Shown here: positions 38,807-47,600 of the stretch, piece by piece
Layout: the number at the start of each line of letters is the position of its first letter
How positions within the stretch are numbered: position 1 is the stretch's first letter
Assembly (NCBI RefSeq): GCF_000982415.1
Contig: NZ_LANI01000001.1
Coordinates: forward strand, 124,001 to 188,000
Source: Kiloniella litopenaei
Lineage (GTDB): Bacteria > Pseudomonadota > Alphaproteobacteria > Kiloniellales > Kiloniellaceae
Length of the DNA stretch: 64,000 nt
Reading direction: 5' to 3'
Notes under the pieces: model-generated
Told to the model about the DNA's origin: nothing
The model's input: the letters and a program-made list of their open reading frames with translations, nothing else
The model's database searches: none
Made by a program: the position numbers and the translations under genes

Positions 38807-38843
38807 TGCTATACACATTTTGCTATACACATTTTGCTATACA
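38807..38843. repeat. 14-bp tandem repeat upstream of sugE
   Basis: TGCTATACACATTT is repeated at 38807-38820 and 38821-38834 with a partial third copy TGCTATACA at 38835-38843. A fourth TTGCTATACA stands at 38732-38741, outside the array. The array lies immediately before the ribosome-binding site of sugE and could hold overlapping promoter elements or affect the leader RNA. Confidence 0.8.
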
Positions 38844-38859
38844 GGGGAGTACAACAGAA

Positions 38860-39180
38860 ATGCCTTGGGTTTATTTAATTTTGGCGGGTATTTTTGAATG
38901 TGGTTGGGCCATAGGTCTTAAATATGCCGACGGCTGGACCAAGCTTGTTCCCTCACTTCTAACCATTGCCGCCATGGCATTAAGTTTCTGGCTTTTATCC
39001 ACTGCCATGAAAACTATTCCCGTTGGAACAGCCTATGCCGTTTGGACAGGTATTGGTACCGTCGGTGTTGCCGTTTTAGGCATGCTTCTTTTTGGTGAAA
39101 GTCACGACATCATGCGTATTATCTGTCTGCTTTTGATTGTGTCTGGCATTGTCGGATTAAAGGTCTTTTCGCCAGCATAA
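38860..39180 (+). CDS. sugE: SugE/Gdx small multidrug-resistance type guanidinium exporter
   Basis: A 106-residue four-helix membrane protein that works as a dual-topology dimer. It resembles the Gdx branch: the conserved Glu13 in [17 protein letters not shown], and [14 protein letters not shown] in helix three. Gdx proteins export guanidinium by proton exchange; several were first called SugE and linked to quaternary ammonium resistance. AGGGGAG is ten bases before the ATG at 38860; the longer upstream frame is not supported. No guanidine riboswitch of the known types was recognised. A bidirectional terminator follows. Confidence 0.9.
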   Translation: MPWVYLILAGIFECGWAIGLKYADGWTKLVPSLLTIAAMALSFWLLSTAMKTIPVGTAYAVWTGIGTVGVAVLGMLLFGESHDIMRIICLLLIVSGIVGLKVFSPA

Positions 39181-39194
39181 TCCCTCACCCAAGA

Positions 39195-39238
39195 CAAAAA
39201 CAGGCCATACCCTATTTCTATTCTTTGGCCTGTTTTTG
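39195..39238. terminator. Bidirectional terminator between sugE and rhodanese gene
   Basis: CAAAAACAGGCCA at 39195-39207 pairs exactly with TGGCCTGTTTTTG at 39226-39238 around an 18-base loop. T runs on each side make it usable in both directions, as fits two converging genes. Confidence 0.88.
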
Positions 39239-39280
39239 ATAGCAGAACATTTAAAGTGCCCAAGGAAGCAGCTTTACACC

Positions 39281-39664
39281 TTATTCAACCGTTTCCGTCT
39301 CGCCCCCGGCATCTACCCAATCCTTGATCGCGCCCAGATTGCGCACATTATCATACCCCATATCCATCAGGACTTTGCCGCTAAGGGCAGAGCGCCCGCC
39401 TGATGCGCAATAGAGAACGACCATCTTATCGCGTGTCAATTCCTTCTCATGCATCGGGGTCGTTGGGTCAGCCTTGAATTCCAGCATACCACGGGAAATA
39501 TTAATCGCCCCGGGCACAATACCTGTTGCTTTCAATTCCTGCGCATCTCTGACGTCAATAACAACAACGTTGCTTTGCCCCAATACTTCCATTAACCCGG
39601 CGGGACTGATAGTTGGCACTTCGGCTTTTGCTTTCGCCACAATCTCCACTACGGACTTAATCAT
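39281..39664 (-). CDS. Rhodanese-like domain protein
   Basis: A 127-residue single-domain sulfurtransferase-like protein. The active-site loop is CASGGRSALSG (about 93-103) and the N-terminal VVVIDVRDAQELKATGIVPGA is the typical first half. The role is sulfane transfer, or cyanide or redox metabolism; the sulfur donor is not known. The ATG at 39664 has GAGGAG about nine bases upstream and starts the domain better than an ATG at 39697. No signal peptide is visible, so it is cytoplasmic. Confidence 0.9.
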   Translation of the reverse strand: MIKSVVEIVAKAKAEVPTISPAGLMEVLGQSNVVVIDVRDAQELKATGIVPGAINISRGMLEFKADPTTPMHEKELTRDKMVVLYCASGGRSALSGKVLMDMGYDNVRNLGAIKDWVDAGGETETVE

Positions 39665-40067
39665 AACCAGTTTCTCCTCTAATCCTCTCTTACCCAAGAA
39701 TAGTCACACGACTTGTCAATTAAACTTACACGACGGCTCAATAGATTTACGTGAAAATTTTATGTCAGGCTATAATTCTAAAAAACGAAACTTTCATTAT
39801 TCTTAATTGATGCAAAGAATAAACGCCACAACAATTCCACGTAATTTACAAGGCAAAATCAAATAGAGATTGCAGTATATTCAAGACAAAGAACACACAA
39901 CTACAGACTTTAAAATAAACCAAACTCCATTGCCAAAATTTAAGTAATGATTCTTTAAGTAAAAAATAGTATTATTCTTTTCATTGCTGGGGTTGAAGAC
40001 AGTTGTTCCCCCACTTTTTCACAAGCATGCGTAGTTGTCTTTTAATCCGTTTAGAAGAGGTCCTTTC
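39665..40067. other. Intergenic region without a gene
   Basis: About 400 AT-rich bases between the divergent rhodanese and chemoreceptor genes. I see no credible coding frame or RNA gene. It carries the ribosome-binding sites of both neighbours and presumably their promoters, though no clear sigma-70 or sigma-28 boxes were recognised. Confidence 0.7.
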
Positions 40068-42041
40068 ATGTCTTTGTCAAAGCTGTCTCTCCGTAATGTA
40101 AAGCTGGCATATCAAGTCAATTTAACAGGCATAATTGCTTTAATCGGCTTTATCATTATTGGGGGCATATTGTTCACAAGCTCACAAACTGTTCTTTCTT
40201 CACAGGAAACACAAACGCGGTCATCCAATGCAATGGAATTGGTCGCCAGTGTTAAGTATGAATTTCTCAACGCCCGCCGTCGGGAAAAAGATTTTCTGAT
40301 CAGACTGGACGAAAAATACATTGGACAGCATGCAGAGGTCATAACCAAAGCAAGTAACGAATTAACCGAGCTAAAAGGACTGGTTCGTGCCCCTGAGATA
40401 TTGGAAGCCATCGACAAGACCCAAGAAGGCATTCAAAAATATCAAGCCCAATTCGCAACAGTTGTCCATGACTGGCAAAAGATGGGACTTGACGAAGAAG
40501 AAGAACTGCGTGGCAAGCTAAGAAGTTCGGTACACAATGCTGAAACCAAGTTACAGGAATTCAAAAACGACCGTTTGCTTGTCACCATGTTAATGATGCG
40601 ACGTCACGAAAAAGATTTCCTGTTACGTCTGCAAGATAAATATATTGGCCGTATGGATACACGCCAGGAAGAATTCAACGCAGATCTGGCGAAATCTGAC
40701 ATCCCTGCGGCGGCGCAAAAGGAATTAAGCGCGCTCATATCCTCGTACATCACAGACTTTAAGACATTGGCTGAAACAAGGTTGCAAACGCAAGCTGACG
40801 TCAAGGTGTTAAGCGCTATTTTTGCAGAAATGGCACCCCATTTTGACGCCGTCTTTAACTACACCCAGGATAACTTTCATCAAGCCGTGAAAGAGGGAAC
40901 AACCGCAATTTCCGACAGCCAAAACCTGACGCTGAGCATGATTGTCGTCATCACCTTGATTGTTTTTGCTGTGGGCATGATCATCGGCAAGGGAATTACA
41001 ACGCCGCTGCACCTTTTAACTGACAGCATGACCAGGTTGGCTGGCGGGGATAAAGAAACAGATGTCCCCATAACGGACAGAGCAAACGAGTTGGGAGAAA
41101 TGGGCCGTGCCGTTCTTATTTTCAAAGAGAATATGATCAAGGCCGAAGAGCTTGCAATTGCCCAAGCCGCCGATCAGGCAGAGCGACTGAAACGATCAAA
41201 CAGTATCAATCAGCTGACAGAAGATTTTGAAGCCCAGATCAAGGAAATACTGGGATCTGTCGATGGGGCCGTTCATCAAATGGAAGATACAGCAAGCTCT
41301 ATGAACAATTCCGCAGACCAAGTCAGTCAACAGTCAGCAGCCGTCGCCAATGCTGCCAACGAAGCATCCGCAAATGTCCAGACGGTTGCTTCGGCATCAG
41401 AACAGCTGGCCGCATCTATCAAGGAAATTGGCTTACAGGTCAGCAAGTCAACCCAGGTTGCCTCTGACGCCGTTACGCAAGCAAATGAGACCAATACTGT
41501 TATTCAGGGATTGGACCAGTCAGCCCAAAAAATTGGCGAAGTTCTCTCCCTTATTAACGATATAGCAGAACAAACCAACCTGCTGGCTTTGAATGCCACA
41601 ATCGAAGCTGCGCGTGCAGGGGAAGCCGGGAAAGGCTTTGCCGTTGTTGCATCCGAAGTGAAAAATCTTGCCAGCCAGACATCTAGGGCAACAGACGAGA
41701 TTGGCAATCAGATTACAGGCATTCAAAATGCAACCAGCGACGCTGTAGAAGCCATTGGTTCAATCGGAAGAACCATTGGAAATATGGATGAAATTGCCTC
41801 GGCCATTGCCGCAGCGGTTGAACAGCAAATGGCCGCGACCCAGGAAATTGCACGCAATGTAGAACGTGCCGCCAATGGAACCGAGTCTGTTACCCACAAT
41901 ATCAACAATGTGAGTAACACCGCCAAAGAAAGTGAAGCCGCCGCCAATCAGGTTAAACAGGCATCGGTTGAGCTGTCGGGTGAATCAGGTAAGCTTAATT
42001 CCTATGTATCAAGCTTTATTGATCAGGTAAAAGCCGCCTGA
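40068..42041 (+). CDS. Methyl-accepting chemotaxis protein with HBM sensor
   Basis: A 657-residue chemoreceptor. The periplasmic region at about 40-285 is all-helical and carries two [17 protein letters not shown] motifs at about 70 and 178, the hallmark of the helical bimodular (HBM) sensor known from organic-acid receptors. Transmembrane helices lie at about 15-36 and 287-310, HAMP at about 312-365 and the signalling domain at about 400-650 with [19 protein letters not shown] at its tip. AGAAGAGG lies eight bases before the ATG at 40068, preferred to an upstream start at 40035. A strong terminator follows. No che operon is near. Confidence 0.94.
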   Translation: MSLSKLSLRNVKLAYQVNLTGIIALIGFIIIGGILFTSSQTVLSSQETQTRSSNAMELVASVKYEFLNARRREKDFLIRLDEKYIGQHAEVITKASNELTELKGLVRAPEILEAIDKTQEGIQKYQAQFATVVHDWQKMGLDEEEELRGKLRSSVHNAETKLQEFKNDRLLVTMLMMRRHEKDFLLRLQDKYIGRMDTRQEEFNADLAKSDIPAAAQKELSALISSYITDFKTLAETRLQTQADVKVLSAIFAEMAPHFDAVFNYTQDNFHQAVKEGTTAISDSQNLTLSMIVVITLIVFAVGMIIGKGITTPLHLLTDSMTRLAGGDKETDVPITDRANELGEMGRAVLIFKENMIKAEELAIAQAADQAERLKRSNSINQLTEDFEAQIKEILGSVDGAVHQMEDTASSMNNSADQVSQQSAAVANAANEASANVQTVASASEQLAASIKEIGLQVSKSTQVASDAVTQANETNTVIQGLDQSAQKIGEVLSLINDIAEQTNLLALNATIEAARAGEAGKGFAVVASEVKNLASQTSRATDEIGNQITGIQNATSDAVEAIGSIGRTIGNMDEIASAIAAAVEQQMAATQEIARNVERAANGTESVTHNINNVSNTAKESEAAANQVKQASVELSGESGKLNSYVSSFIDQVKAA

Positions 42042-42058
42042 TAACAGCCTTTTCCACT

Positions 42059-42105
42059 ATGGCCGCCATATGTACCCATATGTACAGTGTGTGGCGGCCA
42101 TTTTT
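42059..42105 (+). terminator. Rho-independent terminator after the HBM chemoreceptor
   Basis: ATGGCCGCCA at 42059-42068 pairs with TGGCGGCCAT at 42092-42101, with a 23-base loop that itself contains CATATG-type dyads, and TTTTT follows from 42101. It lies 18 bases after the receptor stop codon. Confidence 0.85.
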
Positions 42106-42202
42106 CTTTGTAGAGAAAACATAAAGACTGGCCTTAACTTAAACCAGACTTTTTAAAGGACGCAAAGCTGTCAAAAGCCAAGCGTTGCAATGACAAGAAC
42201 GC

Positions 42203-42529
42203 CTAATGAAAGGCAGTATTCAGATTGGTAAATTCCCCAATCTTCCTTTCTTTGATCGTCAAACCTTCGCATTCCTGATCAAGCGCACTGTATTCCTGTC
42301 CAAAGACTTTCTTGAATTCATGAAAATCTTCTTCTCTATTCCAATAATCAACCGTCAAATAACGCTGAGGGTCTGATTGATCCTGAACCAGATCTGACCT
42401 GATATAGCCTGCCCCCATCGTGAATAGCTGCACCCAGTCACCTTCAGCACCGTAAATGTCTTCAAAATGATTATTCTCGCCTTCTTTGACGATGAATTCC
42501 CATATAAAGCAATATGACTGTTCGGGCAT
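42203..42529 (-). CDS. Putative antibiotic-biosynthesis-monooxygenase-like (ABM) protein
   Basis: A 108-residue protein, apparently a dimeric ferredoxin-like fold. YCFIWEFIVKEGENNHFEDIY at the start and YLTVDYWNREEDFHEFKKVF in the second half match the ABM pattern of strand-helix and aromatic residues. Such proteins range from small monooxygenases to heme degraders; no reaction can be assigned. AAGGGGG is seven bases before the ATG at 42529, better than the GTG at 42544. It lies 35 bases downstream of purC on the same strand. Confidence 0.7.
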   Translation of the reverse strand: MPEQSYCFIWEFIVKEGENNHFEDIYGAEGDWVQLFTMGAGYIRSDLVQDQSDPQRYLTVDYWNREEDFHEFKKVFGQEYSALDQECEGLTIKERKIGEFTNLNTAFH

Positions 42530-42564
42530 GACGGCCCCCTTCACGAATAGATAGTGCTTTTATC

Positions 42565-43554
42565 CTAAAAGTACTCGGGTAAAATCGCGGCCAGATTATT
42601 ACGAATGCGATCTTTCAATGGCTGATCGAAGCTTTCACGCTTGAAGGTTTCTCCCGTCACCCGTTCAAACAGGTTGATGTATTTTTCGCTAAAAATTTCC
42701 AGTGTTTCATCTGGAATATCCGGAATATCATCTTTGTAGGGATCACACCGCTGACTGACCCATAGCCGCAGGAACTCTTTGTCCAGACTTTCGGGCTCCA
42801 ACCCTTTATCCATCCGGTCCTGATAGCTTTCCGCAATCCAGTATCGGCTTGAATCTGGTGTATGGATTTCATCGGCCAAGGTAATACGCCCATCCTGATC
42901 AACCCCAAATTCATATTTGGTATCCACCAGAATAAGCCCGTTTTTCGCGGCAACTTCACGACCACGGGCAAAGATGGCCAGCGACAGGCGCGCAAGCTCT
43001 TCCCAGGTTTCTTTGGACAAAATACCCTGTTCAACAATTTGCGCCGCCGTAATGGGTGCGTCGTGATCACCCTGTGCCGCCTTGGTGGTCGGGGTAATAA
43101 TTGTTTCCGGCAGTTTCTGGTTCTTTTTAAGCCCTTCAGGAAAGTCATGCCCATAAAGCTTACGTTCGCCACGTTGATACATCGGCCAGATGGACGTTTC
43201 AGTTGATCCCGTCATGTAATCACGAACGACCATTTCAATTGGCAACATCTCAAGATTGCGACCAATCACAACATTGGGATCTGGAAAGCTGATAACATGG
43301 TTCGGGCAAATATCTTCGGTTTGTTCAAACCAAAAGCGCGCCGTTTGATTAAGAACCTGACCTTTATGGGGAACAGCCGCAAGGATACGATCAAATGCAG
43401 ACTGTCTGTCCGTTGCAATCATAATTCGACGGCCGTCAGGAAGGTCATAAGCATCACGCACCTTGCCCTGATAGTGCTTTGGAAGCTCAGGGTAAGTCGC
43501 GTCCGTAAGTCTGTTTACTAGCGCCTGTTGAAAGTCCTGCTTTGTGTCGCCCAT
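42565..43554 (-). CDS. purC: SAICAR synthase (PurC)
   Basis: Phosphoribosylaminoimidazole-succinocarboxamide synthase, which joins CAIR and aspartate with ATP in purine synthesis. The opening YQGKVRDAYDLPDGRRIMIATDRQSAFD is diagnostic, and MVVRDYMTGSTETSIW and LVDTKYEFGVDQDG are further family blocks. At 329 residues it is the longer form found in many alphaproteobacteria and eukaryotes, with extra C-terminal helices rather than the 240-residue E. coli type. The ATG is followed by GDTKQDFQQALV. The ABM gene follows closely. No PurR or riboswitch element was recognised. Confidence 0.96.
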   Translation of the reverse strand: MGDTKQDFQQALVNRLTDATYPELPKHYQGKVRDAYDLPDGRRIMIATDRQSAFDRILAAVPHKGQVLNQTARFWFEQTEDICPNHVISFPDPNVVIGRNLEMLPIEMVVRDYMTGSTETSIWPMYQRGERKLYGHDFPEGLKKNQKLPETIITPTTKAAQGDHDAPITAAQIVEQGILSKETWEELARLSLAIFARGREVAAKNGLILVDTKYEFGVDQDGRITLADEIHTPDSSRYWIAESYQDRMDKGLEPESLDKEFLRLWVSQRCDPYKDDIPDIPDETLEIFSEKYINLFERVTGETFKRESFDQPLKDRIRNNLAAILPEYF

Positions 43555-43764
43555 CGCGATGGTATCCCTACAGCTTGTATTCTTGCATTGGGTATGCGCA
43601 TCAATGCTTCAAACCCCGGTTATGATTTGGCTTAAATATCACCCCTATTGCCTGATCACAAGTTCTTGTATGCCTCTCAGACAAACAGAATTTCCAATTC
43701 TATTCATTTATGTCATTATCATGCATTACAGTTATTGTTACTGTACTTAATATTCAGGATACAG

Positions 43765-44211
43765 ATGCTAGAGTTTTCTTACCCCGAGCACCAACAGCTG
43801 TACGATTACTGGGATTCAAAACGGGGCGATCGCTTTGCCCCATGCAGGGGCGATATTGACCCCATCGACTTTCCTCATCTTTTGCCCAACCTCTGCCTTT
43901 ATAAAGTTCACAGAAACCCATTGCGGTATGAAGCCACGTTAATGGGGACCAGGGTTGTTGAGATATGGGGAATAGATTACACGGGAAAATTTGTCGAAGA
44001 TATCGTACTTGGCCCCGTTTATGATCAGGTAACAGAACAGTTCAAATATGTTGTCACACATAAAGAACCGACCCTGAATGATCTGGATGCCAGTTGGCTG
44101 GACAAGGATTACGTAAAGTATTCGCGCTTGATGCTACCCTTGTCAGAAAATGGAACCGACGTCGATCGCCTTTTTGTCAGTGTTGTTCTTTTAACCAGGG
44201 AAACAACCTAA
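43765..44211 (+). CDS. PAS_5-family protein
   Basis: A 148-residue protein of the PAS_5 (DUF family) type, common in Rhodospirillales. It begins HQQLYDYWDSKRGDRFAPCRGDID, continues with FPHLLPNLCLYKV, RYEATLMGTRVVEIWG and ends LPLSENGTDVDRLFVSVVLL, the typical strands of this minimal PAS. It may bind a small ligand or act as a localised sensor; no output domain is attached. GGAT precedes the ATG at 43765 by eight bases. It is divergent from purC and lies opposite the GntR gene. Two more PAS_5 proteins lie at 51.8-53.1 kb. Confidence 0.85.
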   Translation: MLEFSYPEHQQLYDYWDSKRGDRFAPCRGDIDPIDFPHLLPNLCLYKVHRNPLRYEATLMGTRVVEIWGIDYTGKFVEDIVLGPVYDQVTEQFKYVVTHKEPTLNDLDASWLDKDYVKYSRLMLPLSENGTDVDRLFVSVVLLTRETT

Positions 44212-44228
44212 CCCTGTCGGCACAAAAT

Positions 44229-44897
44229 TCATCCTTTTGATTGTTTTCCCAGATAATCCATCAAGACACGATAAGACCCAAGAATGTGTTCTCTGGTTCT
44301 TTTTGCTGCCAAGACACCATCCCTCTGTAAACACGCCGCCAGTATTTCATTGTGTTCGCGTCTGGCGATCGCCATCCCGTTTGTTAATACCAATTGCGCG
44401 CGTAGATAGGAATCAACCCGGTCAATGGCCTCACCAACCAGCTTTAGATGATAGGGACGTTCCGCATCCCTGTACAAAGTTTCATGGAACAGGCGGTTCC
44501 ACTCCCCCCATTTTGACGCCTCTGTTTCGGACGAGAAACTTTCACAATATTCCTTGGCTTCTTCCAGTGTCTCATCGCTCATATTTGCAACGGACTTTTC
44601 AATGACAATTGGTTCCAAATTGGCCCGGATCTCATATATCTCTTCCATTTCAGCGTGGGATAACGGGGATACGACATATCCTTTATACCGAAGGGATTGA
44701 ACCAGTCCCTGTGCTTCCAATCGCTTCAAGGCTTCCCTAACCGGAATTCGGGATACATTGAACAGCTCGGCAATGTGCGCCTGTCGCATCGACTCCCCAG
44801 CCTGAATCTGGCCGCTAATGATGGAATCCCGCAAGGCATCAAAAATAATATCCGACGAAGAAGCCGTTTTTGCCAGATCCGTCGCAATAACTTTCAT
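44229..44897 (-). CDS. GntR-family regulator with FCD ligand domain
   Basis: A 222-residue FadR/VanR-type repressor. The winged helix is at about 10-78 (VSRIPVREALKRLEAQGLVQ), and the FCD all-helical domain at about 88-215 contains metal-ligand candidates in EWNRLFHETLYRD and ARREHNEIL. Such regulators respond to organic acids or amino acids. GAGGAAAAAAAG directly precedes the ATG. It is divergent from the ABC transporter/lyase operon and is very probably its regulator: a symmetric operator lies in that gap. Confidence 0.93.
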   Translation of the reverse strand: MKVIATDLAKTASSSDIIFDALRDSIISGQIQAGESMRQAHIAELFNVSRIPVREALKRLEAQGLVQSLRYKGYVVSPLSHAEMEEIYEIRANLEPIVIEKSVANMSDETLEEAKEYCESFSSETEASKWGEWNRLFHETLYRDAERPYHLKLVGEAIDRVDSYLRAQLVLTNGMAIARREHNEILAACLQRDGVLAAKRTREHILGSYRVLMDYLGKQSKG

Positions 44898-45245
44898 CTT
44901 TTTTTCCTCACCTGAAATATTTTTTCGTTATGCCAAAAAACTATTTTTTAGCAAAAGCATAGCTCTTTTCTCTTCACCTTTTTTCGCCAAATCGGAACCT
45001 GAAAAAGGCTCGATTTGAAAGAATAAATAGAACCATGTAAAAATTTATATTGAATATTGTATACAATCTGCATTATACAATAGGCAGGCCACGAAAACCA
45101 GACAAAAAGATCTGGATCAGGCCGCTCCCTTATTTTGGCTCCGTCCTTTCTAAGGCAGTCACCCATAGGTATTGAGGCCTTTAAGTCGGATTTAAAAGGC
45201 CCGGATTGAAACGAAAAGAAGCAAACTCAACAGTTGGAGAAAGAA
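44898..45245. promoter_or_regulatory. Divergent control region of the GntR gene and amino-acid ABC operon
   Basis: This 348-base gap has no coding frame I can support. A promoter facing the operon can be read as TTGAAT at 45050-45055 and TATACA or TTATAC at about 45073-45079, a spacer of 17-18 bases. Inside that spacer the perfect palindrome ATTGTATACAAT at 45056-45067 matches the usual form of FCD-type GntR sites. A related half-site ATTATACAAT lies at 45072-45081, overlapping the -10 box. Binding here would block the promoter until ligand releases the regulator. Confidence 0.65.
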
Positions 45246-46061
45246 ATGATCAAAAGCATGATTAAGACACTTGCGCTCGGCGGTTGCCTGGCTGCATTTG
45301 TCGCACAACCCGCAGCATACGCAGACAAACTGGATGACGTAATTGACGAAGGCGTTCTTCGTTGCGGCGTTGTTCTGGACTTTCCACCCATCGGATACCG
45401 CGACGCCAATAACGAACCAGCAGGCTTCGATGTTGAATACTGCAAAGACCTAGCTGCTGCATTAGAAGTTGAGCACGAGATCCTGCCCGTAACCTGGGCA
45501 GAACGCTTGCCTGTTATCGTGACCAACTCTGCAGATGTTGTTTTCGGCGGAACCTCTGATTCCCTCGCCCGCGCCAAGACTGTTGGTTTTTCCATTCCCT
45601 ATGCAATTTATTATGCACAGGCAGTTGTTGGTAAAGACACAGGCATCAAAACCTTTGAAGACATGAAGGGCAAACGTGTGGCAGCTGCGGTTGGCACCGT
45701 TCCGGAACAGGAATTCCTCAAGATAGCAAAAGAATGGGGAACCGAAGATCTTTACCAAGGCTATCAAAGCGAAAACGAAGTGTTTCTTGCAGTCGCCCAA
45801 GGTAAAGCGGACGTTGGTATTACAACCAACACCGCGGTTAAACCCATTGTCGAAAAATACGACACCATAACTGCTGGCCCACGTATGCCATGGACCACGG
45901 ATTACACATCTGTCGTTGGCCCCCGCAAAGATGTTACGTGGCTGAATTACCTGAACCTGTTTGTGACACACCAAGTACGTTCAGGCCGCTATCAGGAACT
46001 GTGGAATACCTATGTCGGTGGCGAAGCACCAGAACTACGTATTCCGGGTGTTCTGTACTAA
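45246..46061 (+). CDS. Polar amino-acid ABC transporter, periplasmic binding protein
   Basis: A 271-residue class 3 solute-binding protein. A signal peptide (core LALGGCLAAFVAQPAAYA) is cleaved near residue 25. The mature protein has EGVLRCGVVLDFPPIGYRD, FDVEYCKDLAAALE and SDSLARAKTVGFSIPYAI, in which the Arg in ARA is the usual carboxylate ligand of amino-acid binding proteins. GGAGAAAG precedes the ATG at 45246. It leads the operon of two permeases, ATPase and DHDPS-like lyase. A long hairpin separates it from the first permease, consistent with high expression of the binding protein. Confidence 0.93.
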   Translation: MIKSMIKTLALGGCLAAFVAQPAAYADKLDDVIDEGVLRCGVVLDFPPIGYRDANNEPAGFDVEYCKDLAAALEVEHEILPVTWAERLPVIVTNSADVVFGGTSDSLARAKTVGFSIPYAIYYAQAVVGKDTGIKTFEDMKGKRVAAAVGTVPEQEFLKIAKEWGTEDLYQGYQSENEVFLAVAQGKADVGITTNTAVKPIVEKYDTITAGPRMPWTTDYTSVVGPRKDVTWLNYLNLFVTHQVRSGRYQELWNTYVGGEAPELRIPGVLY

Positions 46062-46163
46062 GGCTAAGCCTCTTTACACCTGACATATGTGAACGAAAAG
46101 GGATGTACGATTAACATGACAATATACGATTGTTCGCTCAACATCTCTTTTCACGGCCTTTTT

Positions 46164-46208
46164 CTCGGTAAGGTACCATTTCATAAAATGGGTCAATACC
46201 TTACCGAG
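46164..46208 (+). promoter_or_regulatory. Large intercistronic hairpin
   Basis: CTCGGTAAGGTACCATTT at 46164-46181 pairs with AAATGG and TACCTTACCGAG at 46185-46208 with only a 5-base bulge and a 4-base loop. It lies in the 202-base gap between the binding protein and the first permease. No T run follows, so it is more likely an mRNA-stabilising or attenuating structure than a full terminator, as in other binding-protein operons. Confidence 0.75.
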
Positions 46209-46263
46209 GTTAATCCCCAAACCTGCCCCACGGTTCGTCACGGGATTAGTCGGAGTAATAGTT

Positions 46264-46923
46264 GTGGATTATAATTTTCACTGGCGCCCCGTATTCAGAA
46301 AGCTACCTGAATTGCTGGAAGCTGGGCTCTTAACGCTGGAAGTTGCAGTTCTGTCCATGTTGCTCGGCATCACGATCGGGCTTGGGCTTGCGTTGCTTCG
46401 CATGAAAGGCCCAACACCATTGCGCCAAATTGCAACAACATGGGTTGAGATCGCCAGAAACACACCCGCCCTTTTCCAACTGTTCTTTTTTGGTTTTGGT
46501 TTGGGGGCCTTTGGCCTACACCTTTCCCCCTATCTGATTGTGTTGGCGGGATTGACCTTTAACAACGCAGGGTATTTGGCTGAAAACTTTCGCGGTGGTT
46601 TCCTTGCTGTACCAGATACACAGGTCCGCGCCGCCAGATCACTGGGCATGACGGCAATACAGACCTATGTGCGTATCATTATCCCGCAGGTGCTGAAAAT
46701 TGTTTATCACCCCATGACCAACCAAATGGTTTGGGCCGTATTGATGAGCTCTCTGGGCATGTTGGTTGGCTTTCGCGAACTATCCGGGGAAACCCAGTTC
46801 TTTGCCTCTAAGACCTATCGGATTTTCGAATACTTCGCCGTGACTGCTGTCATTTATTACGTCATCGTTAAAATCATTCTTCTGGCATCAAATCTTGTTG
46901 CCCGACGTCTGTTCAGATACTGA
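46264..46923 (+). CDS. Amino-acid ABC transporter permease 1
   Basis: A 219-residue permease of the HisMQ type with about five transmembrane helices. The EAA loop that docks the ATPase is visible as [22 protein letters not shown]. The family opening ELLEAGLLTLEVAVLSMLLG and ARNTPALFQLFFFGFG are typical. The start is GTG with GGAG ten bases upstream. It follows the hairpin and precedes the second permease by 14 bases, so translation is likely independent but transcription shared. Confidence 0.9.
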   Translation: MDYNFHWRPVFRKLPELLEAGLLTLEVAVLSMLLGITIGLGLALLRMKGPTPLRQIATTWVEIARNTPALFQLFFFGFGLGAFGLHLSPYLIVLAGLTFNNAGYLAENFRGGFLAVPDTQVRAARSLGMTAIQTYVRIIIPQVLKIVYHPMTNQMVWAVLMSSLGMLVGFRELSGETQFFASKTYRIFEYFAVTAVIYYVIVKIILLASNLVARRLFRY

Positions 46924-46937
46924 GAAAGGACAAATAG

Positions 46938-47600
46938 ATGAGTAACTCTGCATCCTTTTTCACTGATTTCCAGTTTTCTGACCTGATGTTTTTGGGTGAA
47001 GCAGCTGGTCGAACTTTGGGTATTTCCATAGTTTCCATCACCATTGGCACCATACTGGGATGCGTTTTTGGTTGGGCCTTACAGGCATCAAGATGGTTTG
47101 CCCAGGCAACAATTGGTACAATTCTGGATGTATTCCGATCTGTTCCTTTGATCATTCAATTGATCCTGTTTTACAATTTCTTTCCCATCATTGGATGGAA
47201 AATGGGCCCCTTTGCGGCGGGTGCCTTTGTATTGAGCATCTATACCGCAGCCTTGGTCGCGAATGTTGTTCGCGGGGGGATTGATGCGGTTGGCACCCCA
47301 ATGCGTCGTGCCGCCAGATCATTGGGAATGTCCTATTGGCAGGACCTGCGATATGTGGTCTGGCCGATCGGTTTGCGGGCCGTGTTCCCATCCTGGGTAG
47401 GTGTGGCATTAAGTGTCATCAAAGACAGCGCGCTGGTATCTGTTCTGGGATATCTGGAATTGCTAAGAGCATCCCAGATCCTGATCACCAGAACACAGGA
47501 ACCCTTTATAATTCTGGCCTGCGCGGGGGCGTTCTACTTTGCCCTGTCCTATCCCCTATCCAAATACTCCAAAAAGCTCGAAGAAGGTTGGGCCTCATGA
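46938..47600 (+). CDS. Amino-acid ABC transporter permease 2
   Basis: A 220-residue HisMQ-type permease, the heterodimer partner of the previous gene. The EAA loop reads [21 protein letters not shown], and [18 protein letters not shown] is the other diagnostic segment. Five transmembrane helices are expected. AGAAAGGACAAATAG precedes the ATG. Its TGA overlaps the ATG of the ATPase gene (ATGA), showing translational coupling. Confidence 0.9.
   Translation: MSNSASFFTDFQFSDLMFLGEAAGRTLGISIVSITIGTILGCVFGWALQASRWFAQATIGTILDVFRSVPLIIQLILFYNFFPIIGWKMGPFAAGAFVLSIYTAALVANVVRGGIDAVGTPMRRAARSLGMSYWQDLRYVVWPIGLRAVFPSWVGVALSVIKDSALVSVLGYLELLRASQILITRTQEPFIILACAGAFYFALSYPLSKYSKKLEEGWAS

Noticed and set aside
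38714-38859. Guanidine riboswitch upstream of sugE
   Set aside because: No conserved loop or ACGR hairpin pair of the known classes was found; only tandem repeats and a short stem (38779-38798) are visible.
46089-46274. Open frame across the hairpin between binding protein and permease
   Set aside because: It lies within the inverted repeat and lacks protein-like features.
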